This document shows, piece after piece, positions 1-7,077 of a DNA stretch of 64,000 nucleotides. The stretch lies in NCBI RefSeq assembly GCF_007971525.1, contig NZ_CP042437.1, positions 2,604,001 to 2,668,000 of the forward strand, given 5' to 3'. Within the stretch, counting starts at the first letter, position 1; each line of letters opens with the position of its first letter. This DNA is from Mucilaginibacter ginsenosidivorax. Lineage in GTDB: Bacteria; Bacteroidota; Bacteroidia; Sphingobacteriales; Sphingobacteriaceae. Position numbers and translations under genes: made by a program. The notes below the pieces were generated by a model. The model did not search any database, was not told the origin of the DNA, and worked only from the letters and a program-made list of their open reading frames with translations.

Positions 1-19
1 CGCACCTCGAAAGTATAAC

Positions 20-107
20 CTGTCATCCTGAGGTACGAAGGATCTATCAATTGTGCATAACCGATAGAAAAGTTCGCGAATAGATCCTTCGTACCTCAGG
101 ATGACAG
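20..107. repeat. REP-like long inverted repeat
   Basis: Two perfectly complementary 28-base arms (20-47 and 80-107) flank a 32-base loop. The arms contain TCATCCTGAGGTACGAAGGA and its complement. The element lies beyond the 3' end of the leftmost minus-strand gene. Short dispersed palindromes of this kind are common in intergenic DNA of Sphingobacteriaceae, as I recall. No second copy is in the window, so the repeat nature is inferred. It could also act as a transcription or mRNA-end barrier, but it has no T-tract on either side. Confidence 0.75.
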
Positions 108-214
108 TCTTTTATATGTCATTTCCCCCCTTCAGAAGTCGAGGATTTTACAACTCAGGATGCCAGGCCTTCGCGCCTTGAAAGTAAAGTATGCGCGGTT
201 TTCCAAGTATAAAA

Positions 215-1048
215 CTACCTCACCTGCTCTTCAGCTACCAACACGCCGTTATTAGCTTCGGCCACAACAGATGCTCCGCGCTTTTCTACCACTTCATCAA
301 AACTTTTTTCGTAGTCGGGATGGTTGGTACCCATCAGCCTGTCCCATATATTAAAATACAGGCCGTAGTTGCATTTAACCAGCCGATGATGCATATTATG
401 ATGTGTTGAGGTATTGTGCCATTTAAACACCTTATTACTGGCAAAGCCCTTAGGAAAAAGCTCGAAACCCAGGTGGCCGGTTACATTAAGCAATAAGGAA
501 TATAACGAGAACACCGTTAAAGCTGTACCATGGTACGGGATGGTAAAAGCTATCAGGGGCACAATGCCAACTTCAATAACCGCCTCCAGCGGGTGAAAAG
601 CGTATGCTGCAAATGGGGTTGGGTTGGTAGATAGGTGATGTGTTTTATGCACCGCCTTAAATAAAGGCTTCCAGTGCATGGCGCGGTGTGTCCAATAAAA
701 GTAGGTATCATGCATCAGTATCATCAGCACAATACTAAAAATGTAATAGCCCCATCCCTTATCGCTTATATTGGGATAAATACGGGTTAACCCGGCTTTA
801 CTTGCGAAAATAACGCTCATGATAACCAGGCCAAAAATAATGATGGTAACAAAGGAGTTCACCACCTCGCGAATCACGTGCTTATTTTCGGGATAGCGCT
901 GCTGTATTTTGGCGCGCCAGATGGCTTTATTCTTCCACACATAAAACACCAGGTAAAATGAGCCGGCAAACAACAGGTAACGCACAGCCAGCCGAAGTAA
1001 AACGTTGGATATGGTGATCAAATCATCTATGCGGAAACCTTTAAACAT
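215..1048 (-). CDS. sterol desaturase / fatty acid hydroxylase family protein
   Basis: 277-residue integral membrane protein with the histidine clusters of the non-haem di-iron fatty acid hydroxylase superfamily: H113 with HRAMH at 121-125, HKTHH at 134-138, H192, and H211 followed by HHNMHH at 216-221. Hydrophobic stretches at about 20-38, 62-82, 100-118 and 155-190 place it in the inner membrane with the iron site on the cytoplasmic side. The family performs O2-dependent hydroxylation or desaturation of lipids; the substrate cannot be read from sequence. A second member of the family, only distantly similar, is at 30845-31810. An imperfect palindrome around TTAAACGTTTAA (1055-1066) lies just upstream of the start and may be an operator. 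Confidence 0.85.
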   Translation of the reverse strand: MFKGFRIDDLITISNVLLRLAVRYLLFAGSFYLVFYVWKNKAIWRAKIQQRYPENKHVIREVVNSFVTIIIFGLVIMSVIFASKAGLTRIYPNISDKGWGYYIFSIVLMILMHDTYFYWTHRAMHWKPLFKAVHKTHHLSTNPTPFAAYAFHPLEAVIEVGIVPLIAFTIPYHGTALTVFSLYSLLLNVTGHLGFELFPKGFASNKVFKWHNTSTHHNMHHRLVKCNYGLYFNIWDRLMGTNHPDYEKSFDEVVEKRGASVVAEANNGVLVAEEQVR

Positions 1049-1091
1049 TGTTTATTAAACGTTTAACAATGATAAGTTTATATAGTTAAAA

Positions 1092-1880
1092 CTAAAAATC
1101 CTTATTCAGCAGTTTTTCCAGCTCGGCAAAGCTGATGTTCATTTTTACGCGGCCTTGTTTGGCGTAGGATAATTCGCCGGTTTCTTCGGATATAATGATG
1201 GCTGTTGCTTCGTTGGCTTCGGTTACACCAATGCCGGCACGGTGGCGCAGGCCAAACTGCGCAGGCAGGTCGGTCTTCTCGGTAAGCGGTAAAATACAGC
1301 TGGCCGATTTAATCTTGTTTTCGGCAATAACCACGGCCCCGTCATGCAGGGGGCTTGTTTTTTGAAAAATACTTTCCAGCAATCGTTTAGATATCCGGGC
1401 TTCCATTACCTCGCAACTATTCTGGTAAAACTGCTCGTCGTAATATTTGGCAAACACAATAAGGGCGCCGGTTTTAGTTTGCTTGAGGCTTTTACAGGCA
1501 TCAATAATAGGTTTAATGCGGGCGTAGTTGTTTTTCTCCACCTCTTTTTTACCAAAAAAATACTGCCACCATGCCTTGTTGCGCTGCAAGGATGCGTTTT
1601 TGCCTACCAGCAGCAAAAACTTCCGGATTTCCTGCTGAAACACAATGATCACCACGATAATCCCCACATCAACCACCTTTTTCAGGATGCCCGCCAACAG
1701 CGGCATTTTGGTTTCGGGCACAATAAAATACAGCAGGTATATAAATGCAAGCCCTATAAAAATATTAGCGGCTATAGTACCACGCAACAGGTTGTAAAGC
1801 TGGTATATAATGGTTGCCAGCAACAGGATATCCAGTATGGCAAAAGGCGTAATTTTAAGGCTGCTTAAAAAGGAATGCAT
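1092..1880 (-). CDS. cdaA: diadenylate cyclase CdaA
   Basis: Makes cyclic di-AMP from two ATP at the membrane. The 262-residue protein has three N-terminal hydrophobic segments (about 12-30, 36-54, 62-82) followed by a DAC (DisA_N) domain from about residue 85. The domain signatures are intact: DGA at 180-182 in the context SPLHDGAVVI, and RHR at 212-214 in GLRHRAGIG. This three-helix plus DAC layout is the CdaA (YbbP) type, not DisA or CdaS. Length is usual for the family. It lies 43 bases upstream of the start of the fatty-acid-hydroxylase gene on the same strand. c-di-AMP typically controls potassium and osmolyte balance; no partner such as CdaR is adjacent. Confidence 0.93.
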   Translation of the reverse strand: MHSFLSSLKITPFAILDILLLATIIYQLYNLLRGTIAANIFIGLAFIYLLYFIVPETKMPLLAGILKKVVDVGIIVVIIVFQQEIRKFLLLVGKNASLQRNKAWWQYFFGKKEVEKNNYARIKPIIDACKSLKQTKTGALIVFAKYYDEQFYQNSCEVMEARISKRLLESIFQKTSPLHDGAVVIAENKIKSASCILPLTEKTDLPAQFGLRHRAGIGVTEANEATAIIISEETGELSYAKQGRVKMNISFAELEKLLNKDF

Positions 1881-1986
1881 TTACGAAGTTAACAAGTTTC
1901 GGCAAGTTAGAAAATGAGTAGTAAGTAGTTAGTATCAAGTAGTAAGATTTGGGGGCTGCATTCCTGTATTACCATCAATTGCGGGA

Positions 1987-1996
1987 GGGGGGGGGG
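1987..1996. repeat. homopolymeric G tract (10 G)
   Basis: A run of ten G in the 221-base gap between cdaA and the globin gene. It is intergenic, upstream of cdaA (minus strand). Such tracts can vary by slippage or be sequencing artefacts. Nearby, 1917-1948 holds short imperfect repeats of AGTAGTAAG/AGTAGTTAG; otherwise I see nothing in the gap. Confidence 0.6.
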
Positions 1997-2101
1997 CAAA
2001 AAGAGGTTATTTATTCAACTTAGCAATTCATACCGCATAAAGTCACAATTAAAGTTGTTTTTTTGACTTAGACCTTAAGGCTCCCAACTAAAAACTTTAA
2101 T

Positions 2102-2581
2102 CTAATCCCCCGGCATATACGGCCCACCTGGCACACCCCAGCCCCAGGCCGGCATTGGTGCATCGGTAGCCTCGGTCGTTTCGCTTTGTTTTGAGTTAAT
2201 AACCGCAATGCGTGTGCCCCACTCCAGGTAAGCCAAAAATGCCGACCGGAATTCGGGATCGTCGGGCAGTTGTAATTCGTCGGCAGTTTGCAGCAGCAGT
2301 TCCATCCAGCGTTTGCGGTGGGCCTCGGTCAGGTATTTTTGCAGGTGCTTGCTTATCATCATAAAATGACTTCCCTCCTCCTCGCTGTAAGTTTTAGGCC
2401 CGCCCAAAACCTCGGCAACAAAATGGGCAACATGCTGGCGGTGCTGTGCCGACATGTGTTTAAATACCGGCTCCAGCAGTTCGTCGGCCAAAACCTTATC
2501 GTAAAACTTATCAAACAAAGTTTCAAAGGCCTGCATACCACCGGCCCACTCAAAAAGCGAAGGGATTTTATTAGTTTCCAT
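2102..2581 (-). CDS. group II truncated haemoglobin
   Basis: 159-residue globin of the 2-on-2 class. Recognisable blocks are FYDKVLADELLEPVF near residues 26-40, the VLGGPKTY segment at 58-65, and ISKHLQKYLTEAHRKRW at 76-92, where H79 sits at the position of the proximal haem ligand. AYLEWGTRIAV (about 116-126) matches the group II helix H. The C-terminal tail is Pro/Gly/Trp-rich, longer than usual and probably disordered. Truncated haemoglobins bind O2 or NO and serve in NO detoxification or redox chemistry in the cytoplasm; which applies here is not shown by context. Confidence 0.85.
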   Translation of the reverse strand: METNKIPSLFEWAGGMQAFETLFDKFYDKVLADELLEPVFKHMSAQHRQHVAHFVAEVLGGPKTYSEEEGSHFMMISKHLQKYLTEAHRKRWMELLLQTADELQLPDDPEFRSAFLAYLEWGTRIAVINSKQSETTEATDAPMPAWGWGVPGGPYMPGD

Positions 2582-2652
2582 ATCATTATGCCATTAACGC
2601 AGAATAAAGATAGCAGAGAGCAACCTAAAATGTAGAATTAAATCGGGAATCT

Positions 2653-3624
2653 TTACTTGTTCCGCTCGGTAGTAAAACGTACCAGCTGCTCCAGCGCACT
2701 ATGCGAATCACTCGGCGGGAAGGTGTTTAGAATTTCAAAAGCCTCGTCCTGGTATTTTTTCATCTGGGTTTCGGCATATTGTAAACCGCCTGTTTCGTTC
2801 ACAAATTTGATGATCTGGGCAATTTTGGCCGGGTCATCGTTATGGTTTTTAACCAGGTTAATAATCCTTTTCTTTTCAACCGCCGTGGTATTAGCCAGCG
2901 AATAAATGAGCGGCAGCGTAACTTTTTTTTCTTTGATATCGATGCCCAGTGGCTTGCCCACATCGTCGGTACCAAAATCAAACATATCATCCTTAATCTG
3001 GAAGGCGATGCCTATTTTTTCGCCAAAAAGACGCATTTTTTCAACCACCTCATCGCTTGCCCCGGCCGATGAGGCCCCGCAGGCACAGCAGGAAGCAATA
3101 AGCGAAGCGGTTTTCTGGCGAATAACCTCGTAATAAACAGGTTCGCCAATATCCATGCGGCGTACTTTTTCTATCTGCATCAGCTCGCCTTCGCTCATTT
3201 GCCTAACAGCCTCTGAAACAATGCGCAGCAATTGAAAATCATTATTTTCGATAGAAAGCAACAACCCTTTGGATAGCAGGTAATCGCCAACCAAAACGGC
3301 AATTTTGTTTTTCCATAAAGCGTTAATGGAGAAGAAACCACGGCGCTGGTAGGAGTTATCAACCACATCATCATGCACCAGCGACGCAGTGTGCAGCAAC
3401 TCGACCAAAGCCGCTCCCCTGTGGGTAGATTCGTTGATGCCGCCGCAAATTTTGGCAGCAAAAAAAACAAACATTGGCCTTATTTGCTTGCCCTTACGTT
3501 TAACAATATAATGGGTAATACGATCCAGTAACGGCACCGAGCTATGCATAGAAGACTTAAACTTCTCTTCGAACGCATCAATATCGGCAGCGATAGGTTT
3601 CTTAATGTCGTTGATGCTCAGCAT
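2653..3624 (-). CDS. polyprenyl diphosphate synthase (octaprenyl/IspB type)
   Basis: 323-residue trans-isoprenyl diphosphate synthase that elongates an allylic diphosphate with isopentenyl diphosphate, typically giving the menaquinone side chain. Both aspartate-rich motifs are present: DDVVD at 85-89 (with LVHDDVVDNSYQRRG) and DDMFD at 212-216 (QIKDDMFDF). The KGKQIRP segment at 44-50 binds substrate phosphate. Length fits long-chain enzymes of the IspB group; chain length cannot be assigned by eye. It is a single gene followed by the globin gene 71 bases downstream on the same strand. Confidence 0.9.
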   Translation of the reverse strand: MLSINDIKKPIAADIDAFEEKFKSSMHSSVPLLDRITHYIVKRKGKQIRPMFVFFAAKICGGINESTHRGAALVELLHTASLVHDDVVDNSYQRRGFFSINALWKNKIAVLVGDYLLSKGLLLSIENNDFQLLRIVSEAVRQMSEGELMQIEKVRRMDIGEPVYYEVIRQKTASLIASCCACGASSAGASDEVVEKMRLFGEKIGIAFQIKDDMFDFGTDDVGKPLGIDIKEKKVTLPLIYSLANTTAVEKKRIINLVKNHNDDPAKIAQIIKFVNETGGLQYAETQMKKYQDEAFEILNTFPPSDSHSALEQLVRFTTERNK

Positions 3625-3804
3625 TTAAACTAAACAAGCTTTTATGGTGTAAAACTGCCATGTGGCAATATGAGGCAAACATAAGCTAAAATTATTTATC
3701 TGCATTGATGCAGAATATTTTTTACCCAAATTAAACTATCTGATCGGCAAACAGTCAATACCAATGATTGCCATATTTATAAGTTGAGTTAAAGTTTTGT
3801 GTGT

Positions 3805-3837
3805 GCGGGTTACCTTAAAAAAGGTGCCCGCTTTTTT
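3805..3837 (+). terminator. rho-independent terminator with no obvious upstream gene
   Basis: GCGGGTTACCTT (3805-3816) pairs with AAGGTGCCCGC (3821-3831), with one bulge, and is followed by six T (3832-3837). It is a good plus-strand terminator, but the 180 bases before it hold no plus-strand gene, only the 5' flank of the divergent polyprenyl synthase gene. Either it ends an unrecognised small RNA or it insulates the tRNA promoter just downstream. Confidence 0.6.
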
Positions 3838-3862
3838 ATTAGCGGCAAATGCAATAATATTT

Positions 3863-3870
3863 TACCTTTG
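3863..3870 (+). promoter_or_regulatory. candidate promoter -7 element for tRNA-Ser
   Basis: TACCTTTG matches the Bacteroidota -7 consensus TAnnTTTG exactly and ends 19 bases before the first base of the mature tRNA. No good -33 TTTG is seen at the expected spacing. Confidence 0.5.
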
Positions 3871-3889
3871 CAATCCATTTAGCAAATAC

Positions 3890-3980
3890 GGAGAGGTGTC
3901 TGAGTGGTCGAAAGAGCACGCCTGGAAAGTGTGTATACTTCAAAAGGGTATCGAGGGTTCGAATCCCTCCCTCTCCGCCA
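3890..3980 (+). tRNA. tRNA-Ser (anticodon GGA)
   Basis: A 91-base type II tRNA. The acceptor stem is GGAGAGG (3890-3896) with CCTCTCC (3970-3976), discriminator G and an encoded CCA (3978-3980). The anticodon loop lies in GCCTGGAAAGTG and reads GGA, decoding UCC/UCU. The long variable arm and the T-arm GGTTCGAATCC are those of serine tRNAs. It stands alone, with a promoter-like element before it and a strong terminator after it. Confidence 0.96.
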
Positions 3981-4019
3981 AAAAAGTTCGGTAGTACCCA
4001 ATTTTATTGTAAAAATTAA

Positions 4020-4053
4020 AAACCTTGCTACAATGATGTGGCAAGGTTTTTTT
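4020..4053 (+). terminator. rho-independent terminator of tRNA-Ser
   Basis: AAACCTTGCTACA (4020-4032) pairs with TGTGGCAAGGTTT (4037-4049) through 13 positions, one of them a G-T pair, with a four-base loop and a run of seven T (4047-4053). It lies 40 bases after the tRNA. Confidence 0.8.
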
Positions 4054-4174
4054 GCTTTTCTGCACTCCTCTAAACCAACTAACGGTTTCTGTACTTTAAT
4101 TATATCCACAAAAGAGAATTAGTATACAACTACCCAGTATTTGTATTAACACGAGCCCTTTCATTCGCCAGACA

Positions 4175-4203
4175 TTTGTGCTATTAATTTGAAATAGCAC
4201 AAA
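4175..4203 (+). promoter_or_regulatory. perfect 11-bp inverted repeat abutting a start codon
   Basis: TTTGTGCTATT (4175-4185) and AATAGCACAAA (4193-4203) are exact complements separated by seven bases. The right arm ends one base before the ATG of the short-chain dehydrogenase at 4205. It could be an operator for the AraC-type regulator encoded three genes downstream or a leader hairpin occluding the start. Function is inferred. Confidence 0.55.
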
Positions 4204-4204
4204 A

Positions 4205-5020
4205 ATGAAAAAGATAATCTTAATTACAGGTGCAAGTTCAGGGATGGGTAAAGAAACTGCGAAGAAGCTCATCCGGGAAGGTCATACTGTCTATACAGTT
4301 GCAAGAAGAATTGACCAGATGCAGGATCTGAAGTCATTGGGTGGTCATCCGTTGCAAATGGATGTAACCAATGAAGAGGATATTCAAAATGTTGTTGATA
4401 CGATTCTTAAAAAAGAAGGTAAGATTGACGTACTATGGAATAACGCGGGTTATGGCCTGTACGGTGCAGTGGAAGACGTTCCCTTAGCTGAAGCCAGGAA
4501 AGAAATGGAGGTCAACGTATTTGGTATGGCTGCCATGACGCAAAAGGTTGTTCCTTTTATGCGCAAGGCCAAATCGGGTTTAATCATCAACACTTCTTCA
4601 ATGGGTGGTAAAATGTACTTCCCAATGGGTGCATGGTATCATGCCAGCAAACATGCCGTTGAAGGCATGAGCGATTGCTTGCGATTGGAACTAAAGCAAT
4701 TCAATATTAAAGTGGTTGTGTTGGAGCCAGGATTTATAGCGACAGAATTTGGTTCTGTGCTGATCGACAACTTTTCAAAAATTTCCAAACAAAGTGCTTA
4801 TTCGAAGATGATGACTACCATCATTGAGGGCACAAAAAAAGCTGCGGAAGGAAATGGCTCTTCAAAACCTTCTGTTATTGCCGATGCCGTGAGCAAAATC
4901 GTAAGAAGCAACAACCCTAAAACACGCTACAGGGTTGGAAAATTCGCCAAGCCTATGGTTTGGATGAGAACTTATCTGGGCGACAGGTTATTCGACAAGA
5001 TCGTTATGAGTCAAATGTAA
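4205..5020 (+). CDS. SDR family NAD(P)-dependent oxidoreductase
   Basis: 271-residue classical short-chain dehydrogenase. Rossmann cofactor motif TGASSGMG at 8-15, NNAG at 79-82, catalytic Ser near 131-132, and the YxxxK pair Y145/K149 in WYHASKH. R34-R35 after the second strand suggests a preference for NADP(H). The tail (residues 225-271) resembles the 'oxidoreductase' subgroup often annotated simply as SDR. It is the first gene of a probable operon with DUF2147, a membrane protein and an AraC regulator (gaps 43, 28 and 34 bases). The substrate is unknown. Confidence 0.88.
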   Translation: MKKIILITGASSGMGKETAKKLIREGHTVYTVARRIDQMQDLKSLGGHPLQMDVTNEEDIQNVVDTILKKEGKIDVLWNNAGYGLYGAVEDVPLAEARKEMEVNVFGMAAMTQKVVPFMRKAKSGLIINTSSMGGKMYFPMGAWYHASKHAVEGMSDCLRLELKQFNIKVVVLEPGFIATEFGSVLIDNFSKISKQSAYSKMMTTIIEGTKKAAEGNGSSKPSVIADAVSKIVRSNNPKTRYRVGKFAKPMVWMRTYLGDRLFDKIVMSQM

Positions 5021-5063
5021 TTCAATCATCAATCATTTATATTAATCATTAAAGTAAAACAAT

Positions 5064-5504
5064 ATGAAAATTTTCAATATCGCTGTTGCGTTGATCATTT
5101 CCTTTACATCGGTTGTTAAGGCACAAACCGTAGAAAGTGCCATCGTAGGCAAATGGGAATCGGACAAGAAAGATGTCCGGTTAGAGTTCTTTAAATCAGC
5201 TAATGAATACCAGGCCAAATTGCTATGGGGCAATAAAATAGTTGAAAGTGATGGCAAAACATCAAAAAGGGATGAAAAAAACCCGGATGAAAAATTACGT
5301 TCAAGAAACATCATCGGGATTATCAGTGTAAACGGCTTAAAATGGAATGGTGAAGAATTTACAGGCGGTAAGATCTATAATCCTCCCACTGGAGACACCT
5401 ACAAATGCAAGGTATGGGTTAAAGATGGTAAGCTAAATCTGCGCGGGTATATGGGCTTTTCAATGCTTGGCCAAACCGCCACATTTCATCCGTATAATCA
5501 ATAA
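5064..5504 (+). CDS. DUF2147 domain-containing secreted protein
   Basis: 146 residues with a signal peptide cleaved near residues 19-21 (VVKAQ). The mature part has the DUF2147 pattern: an opening GKWESD, the central GGKIYNPPTGDTYKCKVWV, and the closing LRGYMGFSMLGQTATF, which corresponds to the family's 'L-RGY-G-LG-T' ending. Such proteins are periplasmic or surface beta-rich proteins of unknown function. It is the second gene of the SDR-AraC operon. Confidence 0.8.
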   Translation: MKIFNIAVALIISFTSVVKAQTVESAIVGKWESDKKDVRLEFFKSANEYQAKLLWGNKIVESDGKTSKRDEKNPDEKLRSRNIIGIISVNGLKWNGEEFTGGKIYNPPTGDTYKCKVWVKDGKLNLRGYMGFSMLGQTATFHPYNQ

Positions 5505-5532
5505 TTAAATTTAAACAGTTAATCTTTTTAAA

Positions 5533-6030
5533 ATGAATTTCTTTAACAGTACATCGGCATGGATTAAAGGTGAAATTTTAGAAGGTATATTAATTTTCGC
5601 CTTTGGTGCCACAACGATTCTTTCCGGATGGCTTTTCTGGAAATTCGGAACCACCCCAAATGCAAAAGCACTTATTATCCCGTTAATTATCGCAGGCTTT
5701 GTGTATGCTGCATTAGGCGGCTCAATGTATGTTTCAAATCAAAATAGGTTGCCGGTTTTTCGGCAATCCTTTACTCAGAACAAATCGGAGTTCATCCAAA
5801 CTGAAAAAAAGCGAGTGGAAGATTTTCAATATATGTACACCATTTCAAAAGTGGTAGCCGCGGTGTGTTTTTTACTTACCCTGCTCATATTTTGGTTCTC
5901 AAAAAGTTCGTCACTGCAAGGCTGGGGTATCGGCCTCACATTATTTGCTATTGCCGGTTTGGTCGTTGACTATTTTTCTCAGGAAAGGGCTGAAATTTAT
6001 TACAAAGCAATTTTAGAAGCATTGAAATAG
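5533..6030 (+). CDS. hypothetical four-helix membrane protein
   Basis: 165 residues with four hydrophobic segments, at about 15-37, 46-66, 103-123 and 129-147, and a charged soluble loop between the second and third (about 72-98). I do not recognise a family. It has no signal peptide and no obvious catalytic motif. Position between DUF2147 and the AraC regulator suggests membership of the same operon. Confidence 0.7.
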   Translation: MNFFNSTSAWIKGEILEGILIFAFGATTILSGWLFWKFGTTPNAKALIIPLIIAGFVYAALGGSMYVSNQNRLPVFRQSFTQNKSEFIQTEKKRVEDFQYMYTISKVVAAVCFLLTLLIFWFSKSSSLQGWGIGLTLFAIAGLVVDYFSQERAEIYYKAILEALK

Positions 6031-6064
6031 CAGGCAATAAGAACTATTTTCTAAATTTAAGTAA

Positions 6065-6973
6065 ATGAACAACGTTGTACATATAGAAACCATTTCGGAA
6101 ATGCACAAAATGCTTCCCAACTCCAAGGTAAAGCATCCGTTAGTTGCTGTTGTGGACTTCTCCAAATATCAAGAGCAATTCTACTCAGGATTGAAATTGA
6201 CTTTAGGATTTTATTCTATTATGTTTAAGAATTTTTGCATCAATCAAATGAAATACGGACAGCAATCCTATGACTTCCAGGAGGGCAGCTTAATTTGTAT
6301 GGCACCAAGGCAGGTCATAGCATTGGACGAACCCCTACAAAAAAAAGTGGACGTTTCAGGATGGGGATTATTCTTTCACCCGGATTTGATCAGGGGCACA
6401 TCATTAAGCAGATCAATAAAGGATTATTCCTTTTTCTCTTATGAAGCCAATGAAGCGCTTCATCTTTCAGAAAAAGAAAAGACAGTGTTGTATGATATCG
6501 TAGAAAATATAGATGTTGAATTATTTGAAAATATAGACAAGCATAGCCAGACGCTAATTGTTTCCAATATCGAGTTATTGCTTAACTATTGTACACGATA
6601 TTACGACCGTCAATTTATTACCAGAAAGCATGCCAATAAAGATCTGCTGTCAAAGGTCGAGAAGGAGTTACTTGAATATATACAATCACCTTTACTTAAC
6701 GAGAAAGGTTTGCCAACAGTAAAATATCTGGCGGATAAAATGCACTTATCTTCTAACTATCTCAGCGATTTACTTAAAAGAGAAACAGGGATGAATGCAC
6801 AGGACCGCATTCATTATTATTTGATTGAAGAAGCAAAAAATCTTTTATTGAGTTCCAACAAATCTATTAGTGAATTGGCTTTTTCACTTGGTTTTGAATA
6901 TCCGCAATATTTCTCCCGGCTGTTTAAGCAGCGGGTCGGACAAACACCGAATGAATATCGTTCTTTGAATTGA
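6065..6973 (+). CDS. AraC family transcriptional regulator
   Basis: 302 residues: an N-terminal sensing domain (about 1-190, cupin-like in this family) and a C-terminal AraC double helix-turn-helix (about 200-300). The first HTH lies in YLADKMHLSSNYLSDLLKRE; the second ends with the AraC signature SLGFEYPQYFSRLFKQRVG. It is a close paralogue of the regulator at 12020-12919, sharing HPDL/HPDM-RGT, DYSFFSYE, NIELLL-YC and YDRQF segments. It closes the SDR-DUF2147-membrane protein operon and probably controls it, possibly through the inverted repeat at 4175-4203. The convergent gene beyond it is the molybdenum hydroxylase large subunit. Confidence 0.9.
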   Translation: MNNVVHIETISEMHKMLPNSKVKHPLVAVVDFSKYQEQFYSGLKLTLGFYSIMFKNFCINQMKYGQQSYDFQEGSLICMAPRQVIALDEPLQKKVDVSGWGLFFHPDLIRGTSLSRSIKDYSFFSYEANEALHLSEKEKTVLYDIVENIDVELFENIDKHSQTLIVSNIELLLNYCTRYYDRQFITRKHANKDLLSKVEKELLEYIQSPLLNEKGLPTVKYLADKMHLSSNYLSDLLKRETGMNAQDRIHYYLIEEAKNLLLSSNKSISELAFSLGFEYPQYFSRLFKQRVGQTPNEYRSLN

Positions 6974-7077
6974 TTATATGTAATAAACCCGTTGATTAAT
7001 TGAGACCGGATAAATACCAGCTTGAACCTTATTGAGCTCTAACCAATAAAGTTTCGACTTAAAGTTTAATCACTTAT

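Noticed and set aside
1344..1868. 174-codon plus-strand ORF opposite cdaA
   Set aside because: Antisense shadow of cdaA, which has intact DAC motifs; the translation shows no family features.
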